Source: Acanthosoma haemorrhoidale (Eukaryota; Arthropoda; Insecta; Hemiptera; Acanthosomatidae). From it: a stretch of DNA of 64,000 nt. The DNA lies in NCBI GenBank assembly GCA_930367205.1, contig OV884013.1:117080869-117144868 (forward strand), in the 5' to 3' direction. The position numbers and the translations under genes were made by a program. The notes beneath the pieces are model-generated. The model saw only the letters and a program-made list of their open reading frames with translations. It did no database searches and was not told the DNA's origin. Shown in pieces: positions 1 through 10,885 of this stretch (the stretch's first letter is position 1; each line of letters begins with the position of its first letter).

Positions 1-556
1 CGATATAACTCGTAGTTGGCGTCCTAGAAAAGAACCCGATCTACGAGTTATCTCGTAGTTGGCAGTCAACGTGTTAACCCTAAACCAAATAGGTAGTACT
101 GTAACCTCATTGTTAGGCTTGAGTATATGAAGAGTTACTTTGATAAACAATAGTTATTAGAACCGCCTGTGTACAAAATAATACAAAACAAGATTAGATA
201 AATATAACTGCAGCGTTTGGTATTTAGCTGATATTAATATGTAACAGCTGAAAGGTCGATACTAAAATTAAAAACAGCTATGTCATTCCACAACTGATAA
301 TTTATTTTTCTTCTTTATTCAAAAATAAGCACTTAGTTGTCATCTTCAGTTATCTCTGCAATAAAATAAAAAGTCAAATGAGAAAAAAACTTTTAACTGC
401 GCATATAGGAGACATACTAAATTCTATTATTATAAGTATCAATGACCAAAGTCATCAAATATAGTAAATATATTTCACTGACAGTGCTCAACTGTGATTT
501 AGTTATTAAAAAAAATTATCAAGTTGTCATAAAATTATTAAAACCTACTAAAAACA
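1..556. other. A+T-rich sequence without a gene
   Basis: No recognisable coding region. The opening 70 bases contain ctcgtag/ctacgag motifs, including a short inverted repeat at 41-58 (CTACGAG-ttat-CTCGTAG) and two copies of tcgtagttggc. Nothing else stands out. Confidence 0.6.
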
Positions 557-886
557 TTTTTTTTTTTCTTCCTGGCCCCTATAACAGATAATTTTAGACC
601 CTCAGGCGAATCTATTTACAAATTATTTTTGTATTTCGTGTAGCGTAGCTACATTATATACAGGTTTTGTTATTTTGTAAAAATTATATAATGGAATAAA
701 CAAGTATAATGATACACATTATACGTGACTGGACTGAACTGACTCTAATAAAGGCTCACCTTTTTGATCAAACTTACATACTAATTCTTAACCAAATTTC
801 CCCCTGACAGTCTGTTGCCATCGATGCGGGAAGGGTGGTGGGGTTATAGTGTTAAACACTGGCTAAGTGCTGCAACGAGTCTAAAA
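557..886 (-). mobile_element. LINE-B 3' end, 5'-truncated
   Basis: Read on the minus strand, this carries the last part of the RT reading frame followed by the LINE-B 3' untranslated region. It ends in ataggggccaggaag plus a poly(A) that appears as poly(T) near 557-568. The inner end (about 790-886) matches in reverse the copy at 41320-41420, which encodes the peptide around HIKFLDSLQHL. Truncation at the 5' side is typical of target-primed reverse transcription. No clear target-site duplication was seen. The copy is too decayed to be coding. Confidence 0.75.
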
Positions 887-1432
887 ACGTTTTCTAACTA
901 AAACATAAAAACTATAAATGAACCTCATAGATACTCAGGCAATTGATTATGTAGGATATATCTCATCTAAAACAATAGTATCTTTTTTATCTTTTATGGT
1001 TTTTTAGCATAGGTTTTTTGCTATTTCTTCTTTTTTATTTATATTATCCGACAATAGGTAATTTAATTTTATTATAATACAACTTTATGGGCCTCATGGT
1101 GACCTTCTTCCTCTAGGTGGAATTAGCTTGTTTTTTTGTTTCAGATGTTATTTGCATCTAATTGATAATTTTCTGTTCGTTCTACCAACATAAGATTTAT
1201 TGCATTCCCCACATTCTATTCTATACACACCCGATCTATGTTATAATTGAATCGGCTCAGTGTGGGAAATTAAGTTGTGTAAAGTTATTTTACTTCTGTA
1301 GGATACACCAATACCCGCTTTTTCCAAAATATTCCCTTACTTGTCGGATATATCTGTAAGATATGAGATAGTGCACCATTTTTTAAAATCGAGAATATTT
1401 TAATCAAACTTCATTAATCTTTGATAAAGTGT
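887..1432. other. A+T-rich spacer
   Basis: Only short frames occur (for example 1162-1359, 65 codons) and they have no recognisable motif. I see no repeat shared with the rest of the window. Confidence 0.5.
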
Positions 1433-1739
1433 GCTGGCAAAGGCCAGTTTCTCCAAACATGTCCTGAGCGTCTGTGGCTCTCACGCTATTGGTCAGCCAC
1501 CACTGGCTCTTATCCAGTGACGCGGCTGACGAAGGAGCGTGGGGAACTTCCCAAGACTCCGCTTCCTCCTTCGCACGCAAGGGAGGTGACAACCATGTGG
1601 AGTTGGGGGGCCTCTGGGCCGTTTGTATATATGGTATGAATGAGCGAGTAAATGAAAATTGTAAATTGGTATGAATGAGATCATCTATCACAATTACTTA
1701 TTGCCCAAACAGGCAGATTGTAATTTTATCATAATAAAG
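1433..1739 (+). mobile_element. LINE-A 3' end, 5'-truncated
   Basis: Contains the conserved LINE-A 3' region: the ggccagtttctcc block, the cgtctgtggctctcacgc block, a gaggtgacaaccatgtgg block and the terminal attttatcataataaag. The RT-coding part is absent. The overlapping short frames on both strands arise from this non-coding 3' region and recur as shadows in other copies. Confidence 0.85.
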
Positions 1740-2159
1740 TTCTTGTCAATCATTAGATTTACATAACGGATTAAAAGATTTTTACATTGCTAACCCTTTA
1801 GTTTGCGTGAATAACTCATTATTGAAGGTGTAGTAGCTATGTTTGAGGCACATTCTTACATTTGACAGAAACAATTATTACTTTTTTTTTATTCAAGTAG
1901 ATGCTCATTTATCCTCACGAGGTCGAGTTGATCCTGACCACATCCGTCCACAAACGAAAAATCCTCGGGCGATGAACCGTGGCTCTCCACAACTAACCGC
2001 TAGCCTATGAGGATGGTCAATTTTACAATATATTTCACAGTTAATCAATAAAGGCATCAGTCAAATGACAAGGATTCTAATTATTGACTCAACTAGTTTC
2101 TTGGTTTTTAAGAGAACTCATTTGAGAATTGTTGATGCTGGTCTGTGAGAAAAGCTATT
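1740..2159. other. Spacer without a recognisable gene
   Basis: Mixed-composition sequence. The stretch at 1910-2015 is less A+T-rich than its surroundings but has no extended frame and no repeat partner that I could find in the window. Confidence 0.5.
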
Positions 2160-2245
2160 AGACATTGTCTGGAAGAGGGAAGAGTGATGGTCTGAATATC
2201 GGACCTTGAGGTACTCCGCAATCAATGCCTGGTTAATGGGTCTGC
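2160..2245 (-). pseudogene. Non-LTR reverse transcriptase motif fragment
   Basis: On the minus strand the translation reads DCGVPQGPIFRPSLF, which resembles the GxPQGSVLGPxLF block of the non-LTR retrotransposon reverse transcriptase palm. Only about 25-30 codons around it are readable and stops flank it, so this is a small relic. It is not obviously part of LINE-A or LINE-B, whose preserved segments here are all C-terminal to this motif. A chance match is possible but the block is quite specific. Confidence 0.45.
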
Positions 2246-2296
2246 TGCAAATGAGGTCGCCCTGGTCTCTCTTGCACAGACCGATCATGACGAATA

Positions 2297-2391
2297 AAGA
2301 TCCTCTCTCCCTCTCTCTCTCTCTGATGCTCTCGCTGTTTCTCTCGCTCTGAGTGAGAGAAAGAGAGATAGAACGAGAGAGGGGAAGACTA
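2297..2391. repeat. CT-rich / GA-rich inverted simple repeat
   Basis: A CT-rich run (about 2302-2348) is followed within a few bases by a GA-rich run (about 2352-2390), so the strand could fold on itself imperfectly. The centre reads tctctcgctc-tgag-tgagagaaag. Probably a simple-sequence hairpin; no RNA gene is claimed. Confidence 0.6.
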
Positions 2392-2898
2392 ATGAAGAGA
2401 TAGGATCTATAGAAGAAGGACGTGTTATATTTGCGCTGCCTGTTTGCTCAAGATTGATGCACAATTATCAGAGATAAGGCTGGATGACGCAAACGGTTGA
2501 ACTTCGCACCCGCTGCGTGGGAACAGTGAGGCCTTAACGGTCGAAAGTGATCTCTTTAGCAGTCGAGATCTCGGCCCTTTCACACAGGTCACAGGTAGGC
2601 TAATGTAGGCAGGTCGTTATTGTCATTACCTGTGTCGAGGCCGCCGCTCCATGTGTCTCAGCTAATACTTACATGGGATTTTTATTCATATTATTTATTA
2701 TATAATTTCTTACAGGGAAAAATCTCTATTCAAATAGAGCTAGAAAAAAGAATCAATGATAAACAACAAAGGTACTATCTGCAAAATAATTTCCCTTTCC
2801 AAATTAATTAAAAAAAACAAACATTATACCTCTATAGAGAATGCTGCATAGACATTTTTCTACACAATAAATTAGCTAGAATAATTACTCATCAAAAT
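2392..2898. other. Spacer
   Basis: The first 200 bases are moderately G+C-rich and the rest is A+T-rich. A 63-codon frame at 2620-2811 has no recognisable features. No repeat relationship was found. Confidence 0.45.
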
Positions 2899-3374
2899 AA
2901 TAAATGCCCTAAATTCTTGAGCTCATCCTTTCCAAGTTCATAAAATTCCGTAGTAACCAATCCAACCACCCTAATTCCCTAGCACAGTCATTGCACTGCA
3001 CCACTCATCCCTATAATCCTCCTCGGGGATTGAAACGGCAGTGGCCTCGTGACCTGCTATAAATGTGTGACAGTTGGAGTCCTGGCAATGGCCAGTTTTT
3101 CCTATCATGTCCTGAGCGTCTGTGGCTCTAGCACTCTTGGTCAGCCTCCGCTGGCTCTTATATAATGACGCGGCTGACGAAGGAGCATGGTGGGCTTCCG
3201 AAGCCTCCGCTTCCTCCTTTGCACGCGAAGGAGGTGACAACCATGTGGACTTGGGGGGCCTCTGGGCTGTTTGTATATATAGTATGAATGAAAATTGTAA
3301 ATTGGTATGAATGAGAGTATTTATCACAATTACTAATAGCCCAATCAGGAAGATTGTAATTTTATCATAATAAA
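2899..3374 (+). mobile_element. LINE-A 3' end with internal deletion
   Basis: Begins with a taaatgccct motif found in the RT C-terminal coding part, then skips to attcttgagctc. It appears to lack about 55-60 bp present in the copies at 43452 and 54432. The remainder follows the family: the SKFIKFH-encoding segment, the ccaaccaccctaa block, the cctcgtgacctgctat block, and the terminal atcataataaag followed by ttgttgtt. A 156-codon minus-strand frame across it is an antisense shadow. Confidence 0.85.
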
Positions 3375-4044
3375 GTTGTTGTTGAAGTAATGAAAAGAGC
3401 TTGGATAAACCTAAAAAAATGAACAAAAAAAAGTACAGCACAGGAGAAAATTTTTTTTACATCAAATTGAAAATTCACAAATCAGCGAGCGCGTTCCTAT
3501 GTACATAAATGTAAACACACACATATCACTTACGTTTTAATTATGTAAGAGACACATTAAGGATCAGTGTTTTTGTATTTTTGATTATTTGAGGATTAAA
3601 TAAACAGTTCACATTTTCTATTGTCCGTAGTTAATGGACGAAAGGAATGGTACGTCCATAGACGAGATGAAATAAATCTTCATTACTGCATAATATAGTA
3701 GTTCAATGATTGAGAGTTTTATATTGTACCTTGCCAGAAGTTCTTGGTTGGAAGATTAACCTGGTGAGTTTGAAATTCATGGGTATGATGAGATACAAAT
3801 GTAATTCGAGGTTGTTACTATTTTTTCCTGAGTATTGGTGTTTGATGAGAGATATTTAGCTGCATAATAAAGAAGCTAATAAAGAATGCCTGAGTCTCCT
3901 CGTGATACTTTCATTGACAACTACATCAGATGCATTGTCTACGTTTCGCCTATTTAGGCATGATCACGGACTGTAAGCCTTTTTTTCTTAGCTCTCTAAT
4001 TATAAGATTAAGGATGAGAGAAAAATAAAGGAATATTTGGGTTG
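3375..4044. other. A+T-rich spacer
   Basis: No frame of note and no recognisable repeat. Confidence 0.45.
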
Positions 4045-4108
4045 AGTGGATCCTTGTACCAGGAGTACCTGCTTGAAGGTGGTGTGAGGGAATTAAGGAG
4101 TGAAACGT
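4045..4108 (-). mobile_element. Short LINE-D 3' fragment
   Basis: The stretch around caggagtacctgcttgaagg and gagggaattaaggagtg is the reverse complement of the sequence just after the LINE-D reading frame at about 57190-57245. It is a short relic of the same element. Confidence 0.55.
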
Positions 4109-4507
4109 TGGCACTGTCATGTGATTCAGTTGTCAATAAAACTATCGCAAATAGACTCATGTTTTTTTTTAATATAGTCAAGCGAAAATATATATTTTAC
4201 GGTGCAATTCAATGAAATAGCATTCCTGATTGACATCCAGATCATTATAATCAAGAACCATTCTGTACTTCTCTTTGATATTAAAAACTGTAGCCTGATC
4301 TATTTTTTAAATCCGTTCAAGGATAATTCACCTGATCTAGCAGCTCCTAAAATTGTAGGCACCAATTAAATTCATCAAAAAGTCACGTTGGTTTGGCCAA
4401 GCCGAAATAAACAGGCTCCAATTTCAAGCAGGTGCATGGCAATAGTCTTCATCCGCGTGTGTGTGGCTTTTAGATTTATGGCAAAAAAAAAAATAATGGG
4501 ATTAAAA
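4109..4507. other. A+T-rich spacer
   Basis: No gene and no repeat partner recognised. Confidence 0.4.
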
Positions 4508-4970
4508 AGTTTTTTTCATAGCCCCTTTTATTTATTATTTTTTACTATTTTAAAATTCAGTGAACAAATAGTTACAAATTTCTACTCTTGCTGCATACAC
4601 AGATGCATTTGAAGGAGGGTAGAATTACAATAACAATTTATTTTTGAAGTTTACAGGTCAAAATACATATATACAAGACTAAGTGATGGGGCTCACCTTC
4701 GGTTTACAATGTGGGATTAAAAAGTTAGATCTAGATATTAAAGCAACAAGGGTTGTCACCCTGAGAACAAAAATTGTATGTACATATTTAAAACATTGTA
4801 AAAATGTCATAATAATTTACCATACTCATATAGCATTTAAAATATACAACATCCAATGACCAAAGTAAATACTCAGAATTTAGATATTAGACGGTTTAAA
4901 CTAAATAAAAAATAATTATTAGTTTAAATAAATATTGTTTTTTGTATTTAAAATATACCAAGTTACAAGA
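4508..4970 (-). mobile_element. LINE-B-type 3' region (long-UTR variant), minus strand
   Basis: The left edge is poly(T) followed by catagcccctttta, the complement of the LINE-B terminus taaaaggggctatg. The body contains gatgcatttgaagg, tgatggggctcaccttcgg and the aaagcaacaagggttgtcacc block. It is the inverted counterpart of 10445-10885, sharing about 400 bp, and shares its terminal part with the insertion at 62625-62837. No coding sequence remains. Confidence 0.7.
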
Positions 4971-7069
4971 TACGAATATTTTTTCTAAAATTGTCACCTG
5001 GACGGATGCTGGTTTGGCGAATGGTCTCTGTTAAGGTTCTGTGGTAGTTGGTGGATAACGACTTTTCGCATTTAAAGATCATTTAAGTCTCAAGCCGTAT
5101 CATTGAACATTTTTTCAAACACTTTCTACTTCCTTTCGCAAACACTTATCTGTTTCGTTGAGAAGACACTTGACACTGTTGTTGCATAAGGAGGTCACAA
5201 GCAAGGGGAGCACTTGACTTTGAAGGAGGTGAAGATCTATAATTTGACACTACTCGATACAAGAACATCCATGCGAATCCTGTATTGCAGCTCACACAAT
5301 GCCAGAAACCCTTCGGAAATCCAGGAATACAAAGTACCTAGTAGACATTCCATCGAGAAAATCCCTAAGTAAAGTAAAGTAAGCATGTCAAGTCCCAAGA
5401 ACAAACAGCAAGAACAAAAGTCAAGTCCCAAGAACAAACAGCCGTGAGTAAAGTCAAAATGGCCTATACGATGTAGGCACATCATCACTTGCCCTCGTAT
5501 TTATCAATGAAGAGTACCTCATTCATACCTCGGCTTGGACCTGTCATAAAAATGATCCTAGTGCTAAAATCGTTTCCTCTCTAGCTTTTTGTCAGGTTCA
5601 GAGAAATTAGAATCAATGCCTTCTTTCACCTTTACTAAATGCACTTTCTAAAATCCATTTAAGTAGTTTGATGTATCTCAACAACAATTAGCATGTTCAA
5701 TAACAGCCGAATCGGCAGCAATAAAATGCTGCATCAGCCTAAGGCAAAGACTTTTATTTCCACTTTATCTTTCCTAATAACTAATAAATAACAATGATAC
5801 GTACTGGACTACAAATTTATTACATATATTTTAAATTGACATGCCATCAGCTTAGAGAGGAAGCAAAGGCCATCTGTAAAACGCTGCGCTTTCAATTAAT
5901 AAAATTAGTTTGATAATATTAGGACATCATATTCAACAAAAACTAATATACTATAAATATTACAAGAAAATATGTATTGAAAACAGAACACGAGAACTTT
6001 GTAAACTGGGATATAACTTTAGCACCGGTGACTTCACACAATAAACAATAAAATATGTTGGAAAAATGTCATGAGGTTAATAAACATACATAAGACATAA
6101 AGGTATAGCAATTGGATTAGAAATGTTACCATCTTTGGAACATCTTTGTCATCAATATGTTTCTTTACTGTTCTTGCATCAGTACACTGAATCTCATAAA
6201 TAAATCCGATGTTAATACATTGCCTTATAGAGTTTTGGTGGGTTAACTTGCTGGCCTATTGACCAACTCTTTCCTTCCCATAATCCTTTTGCATATCATT
6301 CTTGAGTCAATAGCAGACCCTCCTGTCTTATATCTTAAGCACTATTCCCGTTTAATTATCTCCACCTATTATAATTGAGAGTGACACTGGAAAGCTATGA
6401 TCAATTGTATTCTTTCTATTTCTAAGTTAATATATATTTACTAAGTTAATAGTTTATAATATATACTAAGTTAATAGTACCTAAAAGTGTTAGTATATTA
6501 TAGAATAAGTATATTTGTGGACGAATCCAAAAGTAGAGGGTATCCTTTGGAACAGGTAACAGGCAATAGTCTTTTGTCAGCTTCTATACTACATAGACTA
6601 AACGTTAACAACCATAAAAATGATGAAATTTTTACATAAAATATTCAACTGATGTTTAAATAAAACAACTTGAAAATGTGTAGGTGGCTTAAAAAAAAAA
6701 AAAAACAGTTTCGTGTCACTGATAAGTTTAAAGACAAACTTCAGAAGCTGTAGAATAATTTGTGACTTTTTCCTTATGATGAAACATAACACATTTTAAA
6801 TTAGTTATTCTACAGGTATGAAACTATTTTGGAATCACAAGGACATATAGTGTAAAAGATCCCTCACCGATAACATAACTGACTCATACATTTCATGTTC
6901 ATACTATGTACAAAAATGTATCTCAAACAAAAGTAAAAATAGTTTAGATTAAAGTTGTGAATGTTAGTGGAAGTTTTAATGGCCTTTTGAAGTTATACTT
7001 CAAACAGAATTTTGTTATAAACCCGAATAATTAATTAATTCATGTTTTTTATAATATCCTTTCTTATAT
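4971..7069. other. 2.1-kb spacer without a recognisable gene
   Basis: A+T-rich DNA. The only internal structure I noted is a local tandem duplication of about 32 bp near 5387-5450 containing tcaagtcccaagaacaaac twice. The 83-codon minus frame at 5237-5488 overlaps it and has no domain signature. No host exon can be supported. Confidence 0.5.
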
Positions 7070-7081
7070 AGGGTGTCCCGA

Positions 7082-7140
7082 TTATATAGAATTATCTGTA
7101 ATTTGAAGGGGCTATGGTGAAAAAAAAAAAAAGAAAAAAA
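7082..7140 (+). mobile_element. 59-bp LINE-B insertion with 12-bp target duplication
   Basis: The insert holds attatctgtaatttgaagg then ggctatggtg and a poly(A) run, which is the extreme 3' end of LINE-B. It is bracketed by perfect copies of agggtgtcccga at 7070-7081 and 7141-7152. The duplicated sequence is the transposon terminus itself, so the LINE landed in the ITm-1 inverted repeat after that element had inserted. Confidence 0.85.
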
Positions 7141-7231
7141 AGGGTGTCCCGAAATTAATGCAAGATTTCATTTAAATAGAAAACACAGTTTTTAGTATTT
7201 TTTTTATTGAATAGAAAGTAATAGGACAGGG

Positions 7232-7924
7232 TTATTTATGGAATAAAATATCGGGCAAATGACCTCCACGACTTTGCTGGCACATACGCACTCTTTTGTC
7301 GAAATGTTTCATTACCATTTGGCATAAATGTGGTTTAATTTCGTTGATCCAGCGTTGAATTTCCATTTTTAATGCAAGGGTGGATGTGGGCTTGTTGACA
7401 TACACCTTTGACTTCAAATAACCCCATAAAAAGAAATATAAAAGTGTTAAATCACACGATTTAGGGGACCAATTCTGATCACCAAAACGAGAGAGTACAC
7501 AACCTGGAAATGTCTCATGCAGTATTTGAATTGTTTCATGGGCTGTATGACATGTGGCACCATCTTTTTGAAACCACCTATTGGCCACATTTCGCCTCAA
7601 AGAACTGTGTTTACGACGCCGAATCAATGTTCCTGGATTTTCAACAACACTCTCACGCACTGCTTGGATATTGACATTTGAACGGCTTGTTTTTGGACGA
7701 CCAGTGTGTTTAGTGTCTCCAACTGATCCAGTCTCCCTAAATTTTTCAATTAACCTCTTCACAGTTGATGAAGTCATAACAATATTCCGACCATATTTTG
7801 TATGAAATTTTCGAACTGCGGCCGCCAAATTTTCATTATTTTTGAGATCATGTTCAACAATAAAGACACGTTGTTCTATCGTGTAACGCTGCATTTTTAC
7901 TAACCCTAAACTTTCAGCTGTCAA
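7232..7924 (-). pseudogene. Uninterrupted 230-codon truncated ITm-1 transposase
   Basis: A Tc1/mariner-superfamily transposase would bind the element's terminal repeats and catalyse cut-and-paste transposition in the nucleus. This frame keeps the N-terminal DNA-binding part: a helix-turn-helix starting MQRYTIEQRVFI, a second helical block SSTVKRLIEKFRETGSVGD and the GRPKTSR linker, roughly residues 11-95. At about residues 110-120 it passes straight to the C-terminal catalytic part, with a D in QKDGATCH, a D in SCDLT and the SRGGHLPD end. The first catalytic region is missing, so catalysis is not expected. The more probable start is the internal M of MQRYTIEQ. Relative to its sisters it has an extra 14-bp loss near 7585-7600 that puts the two halves back in one frame. 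It is either a relic or a possible transposition repressor. Confidence 0.7.
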
Positions 7925-8006
7925 ATTGTTTTTTTTTTAGGGTTGCCAGCACTTTACTGCACAAATGGTGGCTAATTCAAATCTTGCGTTAATTCTGGGA
8001 CGCCCT

Positions 8007-8535
8007 ATATTTCTTTAAATAACTACTTCATTTTGAGTATGTACTTGATGACTTTTCTTCGATAAACTGGTAAATAAATGTATTAAAACATGAGCATAAG
8101 TAAATATGGCTGGGCACGGTCTGACAGACTGCCTACATGCTTGGACTGGATCCAAGCCTCCAGAATGCCCTTAATTTCGGTTACCCGTCGACCCTTGGGA
8201 ATAACTTATACCCGCTTTGAGACCCTTTCCAACAGCCCTGACCAAAGATAATCTGTGCTCCATCCGTAACCGGCTCCTCCTCAGGTCTTTTTGTGTTAAC
8301 GGTCCAGCCAGGCAGAGGTATGTGCTCGGACCTGGAGCGTCTTCCAACAGCTGCCAGCATGTTGCACGTTGCATGTTCACGCTCCAGCGTTACTACTGTT
8401 AACCGGAGGGCTATTTCCTATACATCTCCGTACGAGACTTCCTGACAAATGTACAGGAATTGATATTAGGCACTAAACTGATATTAATTTAAGCGCATTA
8501 AATATTAAATCTACTATCGATATAATCTTAAATTG
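8007..8535. other. Spacer with a less A+T-rich block
   Basis: The segment 8100-8420 is noticeably richer in G+C than its surroundings and carries opposing 60-69 codon frames without recognisable motifs. It ends in the left target duplication (8524-8535) of the next LINE-B insertion. Confidence 0.45.
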
Positions 8536-8633
8536 TAGCGATGCTACAGAAAATACAAAAATAATTTGTAAATAGATTTGCCTGAGGATCTATAATTATC
8601 TGTAAATTTAAAGGGGCTATGAAACAAAAAAAA
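8536..8633 (+). mobile_element. 98-bp LINE-B insertion with target duplication
   Basis: Contains aatttgtaaatagatttgcc, the cctgaggatctataatta segment and the terminal aaaggggctatga followed by an A-rich tail. It is flanked by aatcttaaattg at 8524-8535 and 8634-8645; the first A or two of the right copy may belong to the tail. This is a severely 5'-truncated retrotransposition product. Confidence 0.85.
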
Positions 8634-8645
8634 AATCTTAAATTG

Positions 8646-10444
8646 ATAGATAATAGTGAAGAGCTTTATTTGCAAAAATATATACAGTGACTAAACAAAG
8701 AGCACAGTTACAAATAAGCTTAATTACTAATTCGACTAATAAAATGTAATATGCGATTTAAACAAAAAATTTCGAAAACAACCAACAGCAACTGCCCAAT
8801 CAAAAAAAAACAAAAAAACTCTATTAAAACATTTAATATTTTTAAACTAATTTAAAACTTAAAATGTATAACTTAAATAAACTTTACAAATAATGATTTA
8901 AAAATATATACAGCCTCAGTTGCAGTCATCGTTCATGATATCCTTATCATGAAGGACAAATGTGTCCACTCGTTTCTCTTATAAAACCAAATAAAATAAA
9001 TAAATAAAATTAAGTGGTATACCTCCCTCATGTGATGCATTCATTTTGGCGTAGGAAGGGGTTTTGAACACGTTCTGAGTGATGTGAAGTTTGGAATCCA
9101 GACAGCACTGGAAAATAGAACAACTTCTGCAACTTTGTTAAGTAACAATTTACTATCAAAATATTTCCTATAGTATTTTAAATAAGCAAAGGCTCGTGAT
9201 AAAGTCAGATAATGAAACTTGATGAAACCAATCCCTTATAAAATTACCGCTTGCTCGTAATCTCTTCAAGAATACACGTCAATTGATGATTAATCGTAAC
9301 ATGAAGTGTGTAAATTTCATGACGAATGATATTTAATGCAGCAAGACTAAACGCCAAATATTGAATAAATTATTATTTATTTAAGAAAACGATACAGATA
9401 TATAAATTTTCCGGGCTGTGACTTTGGCTCTTAATTAGTGTGATTATTTGAATGATTACTAGTAATAGTCTATATTATTTAATAAAGAAATCCTAGATGT
9501 AATCAGAGTTTTTGAAGGTTTTATGGGTTATGTATAATTAACTTAGGAGTGGAAAGACTTATTGTTTTTGCTGTCCCACTGCCTTCAAGTCCAGATTGGT
9601 TTTGTAAATCACATAAGATAGACGACGGATTAAGTAACCCAATAATATTGAACAAGATAGTAAAATATTAAGTAGGTCATATTTGTCAAACTCACTAAAC
9701 CATGTGAAAGTACATGCTCCTCAATCCCAAGTCAACTAGGTAATATTGTATCAAAGGACCTGATTTTGTCAATATTGTAGGTAAAAATTACAAAAACAAA
9801 ACGTATTACTAAGTAAAAGTATTGAATAAATGACAAATTTATACAAAACCTATATAGTGAAGTCATAATTGAAACTTTTAACTTTGATTTTAATAGATTG
9901 GTTCGACCAGCTTAACCACAATTAATATATCTAATATCCACATATCATCACATAAAAGATAAAAAACTAAAATTAAATAAAAAAAGTAACAAACCCATCA
10001 GAAATTATTGATTTATCTGATTCTTTCAGAGTATCTATGAACTGTTCCCTGCACGTAAAGCCAAGAAATCTGCTTGTAGGTTTTATTTGATGGCTTGATA
10101 TTTTGTGATTTACCTTTTTGAGTCATAATAACAAAAGTTATTACAAAAGTAAGGGTCGGTAATGTTTTTGAATTTGAAGGCTGACTTGGAAACCTTACAC
10201 GACTTAAGAGACAATGATTGAACATTTATCCAGACGACATGACAGCAACTCTAATCACTTTCCTGAATACCAACTGCACTTAAGCTAAAAGTTATTAAAC
10301 CTACCTAGAATTTCATCTATCCGCATGTCCAAATCTTACAGACAGCTGCTACTCATTCAGTAGGTCTATCATTACGATCCTTTTTCATCGCCTAAAACAA
10401 CGGTGGGCCCCGGAGTCTATTGTAAATAGAAATGTGAGTTTTGG
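8646..10444. other. 1.8-kb A+T-rich spacer
   Basis: No gene, RNA or repeat recognised. The 70-codon minus frame at 10013-10225 has no identifiable feature. Confidence 0.5.
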
Positions 10445-10885
10445 GGTTCTGGCTTAACTTATGGTATATTTTAAATTAAAAAAAAAAATATTTATTTAAA
10501 CTAATTATTATTTTTTATTTAGTTTAAGCCGTCTAAATTATGAGTATTTAGTTTGACCATTGGATGTTGTATATTTTTAATCCTATATGAGTATGGTAAA
10601 TTATTATGACATTTTGGCAATATTTTAAATATGTACTTAACAAAGTTTTTGTTCTCAGTGTGACAATCCTCGTTACGGTTGCTTTAATATCGAGATAGAT
10701 CTAACTTTTTAACCCCGCATTGTAAACCGAAGGTGAGCCCATCACTTAGTCTTGTATATATGTATTTTGACCTGTTAACTTCAAAAAGAAATTGTTGTTG
10801 TAATTCTACCCTCCCTGCGCATGCAGTATGAGGAGAAAATTCTAAACCGTAAGAAAAAATATTGATGAATAAAGGGGTTATGGAT
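10445..10885 (+). mobile_element. LINE-B-type 3' region (long-UTR variant), plus strand
   Basis: The reverse complement of this stretch aligns along about 400 bp with 4508-4970. Shared landmarks are the aactaattattattttttat block, the tgaccattggatgttgtata block, accgaaggtgagcc and the end aataaaggggttatgga. The 86-codon minus frame inside it is a by-product of the repeat. Confidence 0.7.

Larger units (their letters stand above)
7070..8006 (-). mobile_element. ITm-1 Tc1/mariner-like element, internally deleted, with LINE-B in its left terminus
   Basis: A family member with both terminal inverted repeats. The left end agggtgtcccga is split by a 59-bp LINE-B insertion and the right end (gaattctgggacgccct type) finishes at about 8006. 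TA-rich sequence flanks both sides, as expected for this superfamily. The single frame 7232-7924 fills most of the interior. The family is recognised from the N-terminal helix-turn-helix (YTIEQRVFIVEH) and the C-terminal DDE-type region (QKDGATCHTAHETIQ, then SCDLT). Confidence 0.85.

Noticed and set aside
2971..3441. 156-codon minus-strand frame as a possible gene
   Set aside because: It is antisense to a LINE-A 3' region. Similar antisense frames recur in other copies (1404-1691, 40414-40668, 45368-45598, 54684-54938).
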